DNA from: Betaproteobacteria bacterium
Lineage (GTDB): Bacteria; Pseudomonadota; Gammaproteobacteria; Burkholderiales; Casimicrobiaceae
NCBI GenBank assembly: GCA_013298765.1
Contig: JAAFJA010000002.1
Coordinates: 486,413-550,412 of the forward strand
Direction of reading: 5' to 3'
DNA length: 64,000 bases
This document shows, one piece after another, positions 15,779 to 25,305 of the stretch (the first letter of the stretch is position 1; the number at the start of each line of letters is the position of its first letter). The translations under genes were made by a program, and so were the position numbers. A model generated the notes under the pieces. It was not told the DNA's origin, searched no databases, and saw only the letters and a program-made list of their open reading frames with translations.

Positions 15779-18445
15779 CTAGGGTGCGAAATTGGTTCCG
15801 CACGTCGCGTTCAAAAACGTACGTAAGCTAGCCCAGGTGCCGCGCGACGCACCTGCGCCGATTGCGGACGCGGTGACCGTGTCACCCGTAAATCCGAGCA
15901 TCGCGCGCAACAGCAACACACCATCGGTTGCCGCGTTGTCGGGGCCACTGCTGCCGTCGATATCGAATCGTTGCGCCCCGATAAAGGCTTTGATAGACGC
16001 CTCAGTCTTACGCGGCGCACCCGCAGCGAAGCTCATGCCGTTGGTGAAAGCCGCGCCTGACAGCCCCAGCATGTTGCGCAAAATCAGCAGACCGTCGACA
16101 TAGCTGAGCGCAACACCGTCACCATCGACGTCGAGACTACATGCTCGCAAATCGGGCGAAAAACGGCTGATGAACGCATCCCTGCTACCGCTGTTTACCG
16201 CTTCCGCCCCACCGGCGGTACCTGGGAATGCGGTCGACAGGGTACTGCCTGCGACATACACGTCGCCGCTGACCGAGCTGATCGCAAGCGCCTTCGGCAA
16301 GTCACCTGTGCCGCCGCCAAGATAGGTCGATTGAAATCGAGTGGTGAGCGCGGCATTCAAACGAGTGACGAACGCGTCGTCTTCGCCACCGCTTTCAGGT
16401 TGCGCCCCACGCGTTGGCGTCGCGGCTCCTAGGAAATCGAAGGAAGCGGTAGGGCCTGCGACGTATATATCGCCCGTCGATGGATGAACCGCAAGCGCAG
16501 TCGCATATTCGCCGCCGGTCCCTCCGAGGTAGCTGGATTGGAAGAGCGTGGTGAGCGCCGCATTCAAACGGCTGACGAAGGCATCAACGGTGCCGCCGAG
16601 CGCCGTTTGTGCGCCGCCGGGTGCACCAGGCAACACGCTGGACAAGGTCTGACCGGCAACGTACACGTCGCCACTCCCAGGATGAATAGCAACCGCATAC
16701 ACTAAGTCGCTCGCACTGCCACCGAGGTAGGTCGATTGAAGCCTCGTCGTGAGTGCGGCGTTGTAGCGGCCGACAAACGCGTCAAAGCTGCCTCCGCCGC
16801 TCGCTGCTTGCGCGCCGCCGGCCGTTCCCGCGAAATTGGTCGAGCTCGTATAGCCCGCAACATAGACCTCGCCACTTGTAGGATGAATCGCAAGCGCTGT
16901 CGCGTGGTCGGCACCGCTGCCCGCGTGAAACGTGGATTGCAGCCGCGTCGTCAGCGCGGCATTAAAGCGGCTCACAAACGCGTTTAAGCCAGCGCCGCCT
17001 TCGGGCTGCGCCCCGCCAGGTGTGCCGGGAAAAGCGCCCAAGGTGGTGGTGCCTGCAACATAAACGTCACCACTCGTCGGATGAATCGCAAGCGCGAAAC
17101 CCGAGTCAGTTCCACTGCCGCCGAGATAGGTTGACTGTACGAGTGTCGTCAGTGCGGCGTTGAATCGACTCACGAAGACGTCATATGTGAAGGCCGCTCC
17201 GCCGTTAGCGGGCTGCGCCCCGCCGATGGTGCCGGGGAAGTCGGTGGTCAATGTGTCGCCCGCCACATAGACATCGCCGGTCGTTGGGTGGATCGCGATT
17301 GCACGCACGGGCGCGTCGGCAAGGATGCTCCCGCCGAGATAGGTGGCCTGCAGTCGCGCGGTGAGTGCGGCATTGAAGCGGCTGACGAAGGCACTCGCAC
17401 TTGATGTTTGCGCGCCGCCAACGGTGCCCGGGAAGTTCGTTGAGCTCGTTGAGCCCGCAACATAAACCTCACCACTCACCGGATGAATCGCCATTGCATA
17501 GACGTCGTCACCGCCCGTGCCGCCGAGAAACGTGGATTGGAGCAACGGATCGATGGTGATCGGAAGGTTTCGATCATATGCCGCGAGCGAGAAACCATAT
17601 TCGCTCGCATCGGCATCTAGCGTGTAGCGAACTGCAATTTCTTTACGCTGTCCGTTGATCTCCTGGAACGCAATGGGCGCGGTGAATGCGACGTCGCCGT
17701 TGCCAGTTTGCACAATCAAACTGCCATCAGCACCTAGCCGCAGCGATTGTGCACCGCCAATGGCCATGCGAATTAGATTGGGATCGCGATGCGGCGCGAC
17801 CGTGAAGAGTTTTTCGACGTTCGCGTTCGTGGCTTTAAGCGCGACATTAACGCCTGGAAACACTTCACCGAGCTCGACTTGGCCGTAACTCGCTGCCTCA
17901 TTGACATGGCGCGTCACATCTCCAATTCGATAGCTTACGTTGCCGGCTTGTCGATCGACGCCGGTAGCGGGCGACGTGAATTGGGCGCCTACGAAGCGCT
18001 CCGTGAGTACCCAGCCTGGATTGCGCTCGTTTCCTCGGTCGTTGTATGGGGCATTCGCTTGCCGACCTGCATCACGCTGTGACTTGCCTGCAATCGACGA
18101 CGGCGAACTCATCCCGTCCGCACTCGTCGCTCTCTTCGCGCCGGAAAATTCGTGAACGAGCGCTCCGTCCGTCGTCAGCCAAACTGCACCGGCAAAGCTT
18201 TGCGCACGAAACGCAGCGCGAGCATCCCATTGGCCAAAATTTGCAACCCACGAAATTGCATGGCCGTTAAGCTTGTTCTGAGTAGAAGTGATACTTTCAC
18301 TAAATGGCACTGATGCCAAAGAAAACTGGCCAAGCAAGAGCGACACCAGCAGCGCGACTGTTGGAAGTTTGATCGCGGTGGAGGCCGCAAGAGCCCCTCG
18401 ATCGACGAATTTGGTGACCTCTGTGGATTCAAGCGCGCTCGACAT
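15779..18445 (-). CDS. Exported SBBP beta-propeller protein with two dockerin-like C-terminal repeats
   Basis: 888 residues. A hydrophobic segment near residues 28-46 (VALLVSLLLGQFSLASV) is the likely export signal. Residues 60-300 match the N-terminal domain that precedes SBBP repeats (HAISWVANFGQWD, FPGVNVALKATN, ITIDPLLQSTFLGG). Seven SBBP repeats of about 60 residues follow, each with YLGGSG...ALAIHPTSGDVYVAGxT. The last 115 residues contain two copies of a module with a Ca-binding loop (DVDGDG; DIDGSSGPD) followed by DGxLxLRxMLGxxG. The same module ends the RCC1 and delta-60 proteins of this window. Likely secreted or surface-bound; function unknown. Confidence 0.88.
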   Translation of the reverse strand: MSSALESTEVTKFVDRGALAASTAIKLPTVALLVSLLLGQFSLASVPFSESITSTQNKLNGHAISWVANFGQWDARAAFRAQSFAGAVWLTTDGALVHEFSGAKRATSADGMSSPSSIAGKSQRDAGRQANAPYNDRGNERNPGWVLTERFVGAQFTSPATGVDRQAGNVSYRIGDVTRHVNEAASYGQVELGEVFPGVNVALKATNANVEKLFTVAPHRDPNLIRMAIGGAQSLRLGADGSLIVQTGNGDVAFTAPIAFQEINGQRKEIAVRYTLDADASEYGFSLAAYDRNLPITIDPLLQSTFLGGTGGDDVYAMAIHPVSGEVYVAGSTSSTNFPGTVGGAQTSSASAFVSRFNAALTARLQATYLGGSILADAPVRAIAIHPTTGDVYVAGDTLTTDFPGTIGGAQPANGGAAFTYDVFVSRFNAALTTLVQSTYLGGSGTDSGFALAIHPTSGDVYVAGTTTLGAFPGTPGGAQPEGGAGLNAFVSRFNAALTTRLQSTFHAGSGADHATALAIHPTSGEVYVAGYTSSTNFAGTAGGAQAASGGGSFDAFVGRYNAALTTRLQSTYLGGSASDLVYAVAIHPGSGDVYVAGQTLSSVLPGAPGGAQTALGGTVDAFVSRLNAALTTLFQSSYLGGTGGEYATALAVHPSTGDIYVAGPTASFDFLGAATPTRGAQPESGGEDDAFVTRLNAALTTRFQSTYLGGGTGDLPKALAISSVSGDVYVAGSTLSTAFPGTAGGAEAVNSGSRDAFISRFSPDLRACSLDVDGDGVALSYVDGLLILRNMLGLSGAAFTNGMSFAAGAPRKTEASIKAFIGAQRFDIDGSSGPDNAATDGVLLLRAMLGFTGDTVTASAIGAGASRGTWASLRTFLNATCGTNFAP

Positions 18446-18742
18446 ACCCGTGTCCCCTGTTTGAAGTCGAAAAGAGTGACTTTCGTTTAGAGACGCAGTC
18501 TAGGCGCAAAACGGGACAGTCGTTGGCCAATTTCGCGAAATTAGTGGCGACGGCACGAACGAAAAAAAACGCGCAATAAAAGCGATTTCGACTGCAAACA
18601 GCGCACTCATGCTGTTCAAGCTACAACACCCAATAAAGCGTAAGTGCGTAGCTCACGTAGTCGCTAGTTGACTTCTCAGACCTCGACTCAGACTTGAACG
18701 CCTCGCGTCGCACCGCATGCGACCGACACGCAAGGCTGTCGG
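18446..18742. other. Intergenic region, no feature recognised
   Basis: 297 bases between the 5' end of the SBBP gene and the 3' end of cysS, both on the minus strand. It should hold the SBBP promoter. I see no hairpin with a U-run, no repeat family member and no convincing open frame. Confidence 0.4.
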
Positions 18743-20119
18743 CTACAACTTGGAAAGCGTGTACGCGTCTTTGCCGTCCTTCATCGCCCAACCAAGCGCT
18801 GCGAGTTCGCCGCGAAGGCGATCCGCTTCAGCCCAATCTTTCGCGTTGCGTGCGGCCCAGCGCGCGTCTGCGACGGCGCGCACGTTCGCGGGGACTTCGA
18901 CTTCTTTGGGCACCCAGCTGGCAAGGCCGAACCCAAAACCTTCGTCAAACTTGATCAGCGTCGCTTTCTTTTCGGCGGCTGGCAAATCTGACTTGAGCAG
19001 CTCATACGCGAGCGCGAGCGCTTGCGGGAAGTTCAAATCGTCGTTCAGCTTCTCCATGAATTTCGCGACGTATTCGGCGTTCGGTTTTGCCGCACCTTCA
19101 CCGAGTGAAAACACGTTTTGACGAAGACGTCCGAGTGCGGTCTGCGCCGCATCAAGCGCTTCCCAGCTGAAGTTGAGTTGCGAACGGTAATGCGCAGTCA
19201 AGCAGAGATAACGATACGAAATTGGGTCATACCCTTTGTCGATCAGTAGTTGCACGCGAAGAAATTCACCTGCAGATTTGCTCATCTTCGCATCGTTGGT
19301 GAGCAGGAAATAGCCGTGCATCCAATAGTTAGAAAGTCGCGTGCCGTAGGCAGCCTCGGTCTGCGAAATTTCATTGGTGTGATGAACGGTGATGTGATCT
19401 TCGCCGCCACAGTGAATGTCGAAATACTCGCCGAGATATTTGTGCGCCATGGCCGAGCACTCGATATGCCAGCCCGGAAAGCCGCGTCCCCACGGCGAAT
19501 CCCATTCCATCTGACGCTTCTCTTCGGGGGCTGAAAATTTCCAGAGCGCGTAATCAGTGGCGTTTCTTTTCTCACCTAGATCGACGCGCGCACCGCCTTG
19601 CAAGCCCTCAATGTCAAGCCGACCGAGGTAGCCGTAGCTTGATTGCTTTGAGGTGTCGAAATACACGCCGTCACTCGTCTTGTACGTGTAACCTTTTTTC
19701 TCGATTTCTTGGATGAAGGAAATTTGCTCGGCGATGTGATCGGTTGCCTTGCACCATGTAGTCGGTTCAACGATGTTGAGCGCTTTCAGGTCCGCGCGAA
19801 ATGCATCGGTGTAGAGCGCAGCGATCGTCCACGCGGTTTGCCCAGTGCGACGCGAGCCGGCTTCCATTTTGTCTTCGCCTTCGTCGGCGTCCGAGACGAG
19901 ATGGCCGACGTCAGTGATGTTCATCACGTGGTTGACTTGGTAGCCGTTCAATCGCAACACGCGCGTCAAACCGTCTTCAAACAAATACGTGCGAAGGTTA
20001 CCGATGTGCGCATAGTTGTAGACCGTCGGCCCGCAGGTATAGAGCCCCACCTCACCCGCTTTAAGCGGCGTGAATTCGCGAAGGGATCGGGTCCAGGTGT
20101 CGTAGAGATGAAGGCTCAT
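18743..20119 (-). CDS. cysS: Cysteinyl-tRNA synthetase
   Basis: Class I synthetase charging tRNA-Cys. Starting at MSLHLYDTW the protein has 458 residues, normal length. Signature elements: zinc ligand [13 protein letters not shown] (HIGH box), zinc site HIECSAM and DIHCGGEDH, and KMSKS in [12 protein letters not shown]. The upstream ATG at 20155 lies inside the terminator of the preceding gene, which argues for the start at 20119. Confidence 0.97.
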   Translation of the reverse strand: MSLHLYDTWTRSLREFTPLKAGEVGLYTCGPTVYNYAHIGNLRTYLFEDGLTRVLRLNGYQVNHVMNITDVGHLVSDADEGEDKMEAGSRRTGQTAWTIAALYTDAFRADLKALNIVEPTTWCKATDHIAEQISFIQEIEKKGYTYKTSDGVYFDTSKQSSYGYLGRLDIEGLQGGARVDLGEKRNATDYALWKFSAPEEKRQMEWDSPWGRGFPGWHIECSAMAHKYLGEYFDIHCGGEDHITVHHTNEISQTEAAYGTRLSNYWMHGYFLLTNDAKMSKSAGEFLRVQLLIDKGYDPISYRYLCLTAHYRSQLNFSWEALDAAQTALGRLRQNVFSLGEGAAKPNAEYVAKFMEKLNDDLNFPQALALAYELLKSDLPAAEKKATLIKFDEGFGFGLASWVPKEVEVPANVRAVADARWAARNAKDWAEADRLRGELAALGWAMKDGKDAYTLSKL

Positions 20120-20141
20120 AGCGGTAGGGAAAGTGAAAAAC

Positions 20142-20169
20142 AAAAAAGGCTGCACGCGGCAGCCTTTTT
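20142..20169 (-). terminator. Intrinsic terminator behind the subtilase gene
   Basis: AAGGCTG...CAGCCTT forms a stem with a 7-base loop, flanked by A-runs on the left and T-runs on the right, so it can work in either direction. On the minus strand it ends transcription from the S8 protease before cysS. Confidence 0.8.
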
Positions 20170-20281
20170 CTATGTTTGATCGATGCGTCTAGTGGCTACC
20201 GGCGCGACACATCGGCACTTCGAAGGAAGTGCAGCAGCAGCGACAGCAACGGGTGATCAAGCGAAAAATCATCTTTCAATT

Positions 20282-22381
20282 CTAGTTCGGAACGCAGAAA
20301 GCAACACGTGAATATTGCCAGCCAGCCGCCGTCATCGCAGAAATTTCCACCCAATCGGTGAGCGTGCGGAAGTTATAGAGGTTCTCCGACACGTTGAACC
20401 GCGCCATTTCCCAGGCTGCAGAACTACCTGATGGGCAGACATTTGCGTTTGGCAACGCGGCCATGAACACCACGCCGTCAGCAGCCATTCCGTTCGCGTT
20501 TACTTGATCTTTGCACTCCCCTGTGTTTGCAGAGAAGCGATAAGCGTCGTGTCCGTAGAGCTTCGCGCGACAAACAGGCTGCGGGATTGACGCACCCGCG
20601 CCAATGTTCGTCGTGAAGCTGTACGTCGGAAATATTTGCCCGGTGCGCGCCCAGCCATTGCCTGTGAGTCGAGCGATCTCTGTAGGGTCGGCGCTCAATG
20701 TGTAGCGGCCATTCACGCTATTGACAAGCTCCACCACATGCAAGCGCGCAGCGGAACCCGCCACCTCGTTTACGCCACGGTTGATGGGAACGGAAGCCAC
20801 CGCGTTGGCGGCGTCAAGCAAACCGGCACCGCATACGTTAGTCGTTCCAGCGCAATCGGTTCCGGGTGGGAACGGACGCACACTGGCTTTCAAGCGATTC
20901 AAGACCTGCCCTGGCGTGAGCGACGGATCGCGCGCAAACATTAGCGCGACAACGCCTGCCACATGAGGCGCGGCCATACTTGTGCCGCTGTACGCAGCGT
21001 ACGACGGAACGGCAGGGTCGGTGCCGCCGCCGTTCAGCGTAGAAAGAACGCCGGGGAACGTGCCGAAGTCGCCACCCGGTGCGAGCAGTGCGAGCTCAGG
21101 GCCGAAATTCGAGTAACTAGAAAGGTTACCGAGCAAATTTGAAGCGCCAACAGTGATCACGCCTTTGCAGTTCGCAGGCACAAAGTTCGTCGCTAATTCT
21201 TCGTCATTGCCAGCGGCCACCACAACCGCCACGCCCCGCGCGATTGCGGCGTCGACGGCACTTTGCATGTTCGCGCCACAGGGGCCGTTTCCGCCCAGGC
21301 TCAAATTCATGACCCTGACTGGATTTGGGTTCGTAACCGTACCAGGCACGGGAACGCCCGCCGCCCAGCGGATTGAATCGGCGATGTCTTCGAAGGTACC
21401 GCCGCAGCGACCCAACCCGCGAATCGATTGAATGCGAGCACTAGGCGCGATACCGCTAATGCCTTCGCCGTTGTTCCCATGTGCGGCGACGATGCCTGCG
21501 ACATGGGTGCCGTGCCAAGAGCTAAAGGCGTTAATCGGCGATGAGCAATCAAGCGCGATATCCGCATCGCCTGGGTCCGAAGGATCGTCGTCTCGACCGT
21601 TGCCATCAACCGCGATGAAGCCATCACGAATCATGTCGTAGCCCGAGACGAACTTACCGTCGAGATCAGGATGACGGCGAATGCCGGTATCGATCACGCC
21701 AACGTTCACGCTACCTGAAGGAGTGACATCCCATGCAAGGCCAGCGCGCGTTCCGCCAATGCCTTCTGCAAGCGCCCATTGTTGTGAAAAGAGCGTGTCA
21801 TTGGGTAGCCACTGATGACGAAGAATCTGTACGCGCTCTACCAGAGAAATGGCTGCGTCTGATTCGGCGGCAACCTTGAGCGCGGCCATCGATGCGGGCG
21901 TTGTGGCAACTGGCAGCACTACCATCGCCCGATTGCCCGTCGCCACGCGGTGAAGTTTCAACGCTTGCCCAGTGCTTGCCGCGATCCTTGCAACCGCCGC
22001 CCGTGCATCCTGGCCGGACTTGACATCAATGGCGAGCATGCGCTCGTGATAGCGCGGGGCGAGCTGAGATTGCGGGACGCTTGCCGCTTTGAACGCGGGT
22101 TGCGCCCAGAGCACATGTTTCATATCGCGAAGACTGCCCGCGATCCGCGTCGCGTCCGTTTCACTCGGCGCATCGATTGAGAATGCGCCGTTTCCATCCT
22201 TCGCGACCTTGACTGTGCCGAGCGCCGTAATCGCGTTCATCGCGCGAACTTGCTCCCGACCTTTGAGTGCAGGGTTGAGTTTGAATTCAACTGCGACGGG
22301 GGCAGACCATGCTGCCGAAGCGGCAAAAACCAGGCTTGTTACCGCCAAAGAAAATGTTGTTTGTCGCGTGAGTCGTTTCAC
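20282..22381 (-). CDS. Secreted S8 family serine protease (subtilase)
   Basis: 699 residues with a signal peptide (to about SAAWSA), an N-terminal inhibitor-like prodomain, and the subtilisin triad: Asp231 in VIDTGIRRHPDLD, His290 in WHGTHVAGI and Ser468 in SGTSMAAPHVAG, with oxyanion Asn in AAGNDEE. The C-terminal 150 residues contain paired Cys and YxLSADPTEIARLTGNGW / TDWVEISAMTAAGW repeats, resembling the DUF5648-type carbohydrate/binding tail. Probably a substrate of the type II system, which is inference. It lacks the dockerin-like tail of the propeller proteins. Confidence 0.93.
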   Translation of the reverse strand: MKRLTRQTTFSLAVTSLVFAASAAWSAPVAVEFKLNPALKGREQVRAMNAITALGTVKVAKDGNGAFSIDAPSETDATRIAGSLRDMKHVLWAQPAFKAASVPQSQLAPRYHERMLAIDVKSGQDARAAVARIAASTGQALKLHRVATGNRAMVVLPVATTPASMAALKVAAESDAAISLVERVQILRHQWLPNDTLFSQQWALAEGIGGTRAGLAWDVTPSGSVNVGVIDTGIRRHPDLDGKFVSGYDMIRDGFIAVDGNGRDDDPSDPGDADIALDCSSPINAFSSWHGTHVAGIVAAHGNNGEGISGIAPSARIQSIRGLGRCGGTFEDIADSIRWAAGVPVPGTVTNPNPVRVMNLSLGGNGPCGANMQSAVDAAIARGVAVVVAAGNDEELATNFVPANCKGVITVGASNLLGNLSSYSNFGPELALLAPGGDFGTFPGVLSTLNGGGTDPAVPSYAAYSGTSMAAPHVAGVVALMFARDPSLTPGQVLNRLKASVRPFPPGTDCAGTTNVCGAGLLDAANAVASVPINRGVNEVAGSAARLHVVELVNSVNGRYTLSADPTEIARLTGNGWARTGQIFPTYSFTTNIGAGASIPQPVCRAKLYGHDAYRFSANTGECKDQVNANGMAADGVVFMAALPNANVCPSGSSAAWEMARFNVSENLYNFRTLTDWVEISAMTAAGWQYSRVAFCVPN

Positions 22382-22605
22382 GATGGACCTCTTGTTCGGT
22401 TAGGGCTCGCAGTCGGACGCGCCGCTGCTTGCGCACACTAAGCGATTTCTGTTCGACTTCAATAGCTTAGAGCGCAGTCTTAGTGTAAGTCAGAAGCTTG
22501 GAAATGCGAACACCTACAACGCTTGCGCGATCAAGAGGGAATCGCCGGATACGACAGTAGCGTGAAGCCAGCTAAAGTATCACTCTCGCATAGATCGGTT
22601 TTTCC

Positions 22606-23067
22606 ATGGCAACCAAAGTAAAAAACTTCACCGCGCCTACGAACGGCGGCGGCACATTCAAACTCTCAGAGCACGCAGGCAAGATCGTTGTTCTGTACTT
22701 CTACCCCAAGGATGCAACGCCCGGTTGCACGACCGAGGGGTTGGATTTCGCAGCGCTTTACAAAAAATTTCTCGCCGCTAACGCACTCGTCGTGGGAGTT
22801 TCACGAGACAGCGTGAAATCTCATGACAAATTCTGTGAGAAGCATGGATTCCCGTTTTCGTTGATTTCCGACGAAGATGAGGCGATTTGTACTCAATTCG
22901 ACGTCATCAAGATGAAAAACATGTACGGCAAACAGGTGCGTGGCATCGAGCGCAGCACGTTTGTGATCGGACCCGAAGGCAAATTAGTGAAAGAGTGGCG
23001 AGGCGTAAAAGTCGCGGGGCACGCGGAGGAAGTTCTTCAGTTCGTGAAATCGATCACGAATTCCTAA
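22606..23067 (+). CDS. bcp: Thioredoxin-dependent peroxiredoxin Bcp (PrxQ)
   Basis: 153 residues, typical length. The peroxidatic Cys lies in YFYPKDATPGCTTEG, with the supporting SRDSVKSHDKFCEKHGFPF and ERSTFVIGPEGK segments. E. coli Bcp has its resolving Cys five residues after the peroxidatic one; here that position is not Cys (TTEGLDF), so it is either a 1-Cys enzyme or uses the Cys in KFCEKHG. Confidence 0.95.
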   Translation: MATKVKNFTAPTNGGGTFKLSEHAGKIVVLYFYPKDATPGCTTEGLDFAALYKKFLAANALVVGVSRDSVKSHDKFCEKHGFPFSLISDEDEAICTQFDVIKMKNMYGKQVRGIERSTFVIGPEGKLVKEWRGVKVAGHAEEVLQFVKSITNS

Positions 23068-23079
23068 CTAATTCTATTT

Positions 23080-23170
23080 TCGCCATACGCAATTGGCGCT
23101 AAAACGCACTTTATAGCTATCGCCATAGTTTATAAAATCTGTCGCTAGCCCCTATTAAGACGAGTCTAAC
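23080..23170. repeat. AT-rich paired-palindrome element, copy B
   Basis: Left half CGCCATACGCAATTGGCGCT (CGCCA/TGGCG palindrome) then AA; right half CGCTAGCCCCTATTAAGAC, inverted relative to the left, with about 40 bp of AT-rich sequence between. Lies 13 bases behind the bcp stop, between convergent genes. Confidence 0.65.
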
Positions 23171-23222
23171 AGCTTATAGTTGCATAAAGGTTTCGCCGTC
23201 ATTCGCGCGCGTGGGCAATCTC

Positions 23223-24134
23223 TCAGGGGCTCGCCCGACGCGCGGCGAGCGCAGGTATCAGAACAGCCATCGCTAACCCGAAGAGCACGACGAGCGCGCC
23301 GGCGAACTGCCAGCGAGAGAGACTTTCTCCGAAAACCACTGCGGTCGCGCTCATTCCGGCAACCGGCACCCACAACGCAAACGGAGACACCGCAGACGCG
23401 GGATAGCGCGTCAAGAGGTTCGACCAAAGTCCGTAGCCAAACACCTGCGCCGCATAGGCGAGCACGCACAGGTGAAACCAGAGCGAAAAAGAGCCTTGGG
23501 TTAGCGGAAGGAGTAGCGCACCCGCCGGTTCGGCCACTAGCGAGATTGCGATCAGCGCTGGCACACTGGCAAGACTCGTCCACGCGATGAAGTTCATCGG
23601 ATCGATCTTCTGCGGCGACGCGCGACCAGCCGCTTGTCGCGCCACGTGTTTCGCGACCGTGTTGCCCGCGCCCCAAAAGAGCGCGGCCAGCAAGACCAAC
23701 AAGAACGCGACGCCCAAGCTGCCATCCTGGATCTTGGTTGCACCAATCACGGCGAGTCCACACGCGGCGATAACAGCCCCTACGAGTTGCCACGCTTGCA
23801 CCCGCTCTTTGAAAAACGCGACGGCAAGGCCTATCGTGAAAAACACTTGCGTTTGCACGACGAGCGACATCAAGCCCGCCGGGAACCCTAAGTTGAGTGC
23901 AATGAAAAGCACCACAAACTGCCCAATCGAGATGAACAGACCGTACGCAATCAACCATTTCCAAGCTGCCTGCGGGCGACCAACGAAAAACACCAGAGGA
24001 ATAGCGGCCAGAAAAAACCGCCAGCCCGACAGCGCAAATGGCGGGATTGTTTGAAGCGAAATCTTGATCGAGACGAAGGTGAGCCCCCAAATCGTTGCGA
24101 TCGCGAGGGCGAGAAGGTTGTGGCGGAGCGGCAT
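23223..24134 (-). CDS. EamA/DMT family transporter
   Basis: 303 residues with about ten membrane helices: LALAIATIWGLTFVSIKISL opens repeat one, FLLVLLAALFWGAGNTVAKHVAR repeat two, WVPVAGMSATAVVFGESLSRW near the end. This layout matches EamA-type amino-acid (O-acetylserine/cysteine) exporters; the substrate is inference. A longer overlapping frame on the same strand is Arg/Cys-rich and is its shadow. Confidence 0.86.
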   Translation of the reverse strand: MPLRHNLLALAIATIWGLTFVSIKISLQTIPPFALSGWRFFLAAIPLVFFVGRPQAAWKWLIAYGLFISIGQFVVLFIALNLGFPAGLMSLVVQTQVFFTIGLAVAFFKERVQAWQLVGAVIAACGLAVIGATKIQDGSLGVAFLLVLLAALFWGAGNTVAKHVARQAAGRASPQKIDPMNFIAWTSLASVPALIAISLVAEPAGALLLPLTQGSFSLWFHLCVLAYAAQVFGYGLWSNLLTRYPASAVSPFALWVPVAGMSATAVVFGESLSRWQFAGALVVLFGLAMAVLIPALAARRASP

Positions 24135-24260
24135 TACGCATTCATATCAAGAAGCGCCATTTCGAGCGCAAACGCTATGGCTACGGGATTGACAACGCAA
24201 GTGATGGGCGCCCTGCAACAAGGCGACGTCAAGCCGTCGCCTACGAGAGTCGCAACACGC

Positions 24261-24806
24261 TCAAAGCTCGAAATGTTTACGAATTCGTATAACGCTTTCA
24301 GCCACAGAACAAACATCGGTGTCGATCAGAAGCGAGTCCACGTGCGGCAGAGAAGCGAAACAGTTGTATTGATTGAGTACGGTTTGCAGGGATTCAATCG
24401 TCGAAATTTTCCCCATCGCCGAGCGGTGCGGTGCCACGCAGCGATCGTTCAGCGTTGCAACGGAACACTGCAATCGAACCGCGCAAAAGCGCGCGCCTGC
24501 CGAATGAACCGATGCACGAATTCTTTCCACGAATGCGTCATCGACGCCGGCCGCGTAGACAAAGGTCGATACATGAGACTTGCCGTTTGCGAGCGCACGG
24601 GCGCTCAGCGCAACGCGAACATCCGCGCACGCGTCGAGGAAGCCATCCTCACCGCGCTGGATGAGCGCGTTTACGCAATCGATCACCACATGGTTGTGAA
24701 AGAGCGGCCAGTTCAGCTCGGTCGCAAGCGCTTTAGCGATGGTGTATTTGCCCGCGGCAGGTGGGCCGTAGATAAACAGAAGCTTCGCTGTCGATTGATC
24801 AATCAT
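24261..24806 (-). CDS. P-loop nucleotide/shikimate-kinase-like AAA protein
   Basis: About 181 residues from MIDQSTAKLLFIYGPPAAGKYT, where GPPAAGKYT is a Walker A motif. The remainder (ELNWPLFHNHVVIDCVN, VSTFVYAAGVDD) fits the AAA_18/zeta-like small-molecule kinases of about 170-190 residues. The substrate is unknown. Its ATG overlaps the stop of the upstream membrane-protein gene by 4 bases. Confidence 0.75.
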   Translation of the reverse strand: MIDQSTAKLLFIYGPPAAGKYTIAKALATELNWPLFHNHVVIDCVNALIQRGEDGFLDACADVRVALSARALANGKSHVSTFVYAAGVDDAFVERIRASVHSAGARFCAVRLQCSVATLNDRCVAPHRSAMGKISTIESLQTVLNQYNCFASLPHVDSLLIDTDVCSVAESVIRIRKHFEL

Positions 24807-25264
24807 TCGTGTTCGTAAATGGGCTTTTCGAGCGCTTTGACGAGTGGATGATCTTCGCCTCCGTGCTCCCGTGCGAGCGCGTAGAGTCCTCGCAGGTTTT
24901 TCGTTTCGCGCGCCAGCCAGAAGTGCTTCCCAGCTGTCGAAGTGATCCGCCACTGGGGCTGCCCGCCACGCTTCATGTAGCTGACCAACGCAATGTCTGC
25001 CCAACGCAGGGGACGCCGGGTCCCCCAGCTGTCAGCGAGCAATATTTGCTGCGAATTCGCTCGCGTACCGAGCAGGAAATACAAAACAGCACAGGTGGCC
25101 GCTGCAGCAGCGGCCATCAATATCGTCGGTCTCGGAGAAAACGGGCGGCCCGATAGCCAGTCCAATGCTGCGACGCTGGATCCGCCCACCACAACGCCTA
25201 ACCAAACCGCGCGCCACAGTGCACTGGGCTGCAGACGAAATGCCTGATACTTTTCTTCGCTCAT
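24803..25264 (-). CDS. Two-helix membrane protein with a PH-like C-terminal domain
   Basis: About 153 residues from MSEEKYQAF (ATG at 25288 also possible). Two hydrophobic helices (AVWLGVVVGGSSVAALDWL and ILMAAAAAATCAVLYFLLG) precede a soluble region with RPLRWADIALVSYMKRGGQPQWRI, which resembles bacterial PH/YcxB-like domains. No function known. Coupled to the downstream kinase by ATGA. Confidence 0.65.
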   Translation of the reverse strand: MSEEKYQAFRLQPSALWRAVWLGVVVGGSSVAALDWLSGRPFSPRPTILMAAAAAATCAVLYFLLGTRANSQQILLADSWGTRRPLRWADIALVSYMKRGGQPQWRITSTAGKHFWLARETKNLRGLYALAREHGGEDHPLVKALEKPIYEHE

Positions 25265-25305
25265 CGAACGGGTAGTAACACGCAACAATCGCCTGCCATA
25301 CCCCT

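Noticed and set aside
23155-24141. 328-residue minus-strand open frame overlapping the EamA transporter
   Set aside because: Arg/Cys/Gly-rich translation with no domain; the overlapping frame encodes a clear ten-helix transporter.
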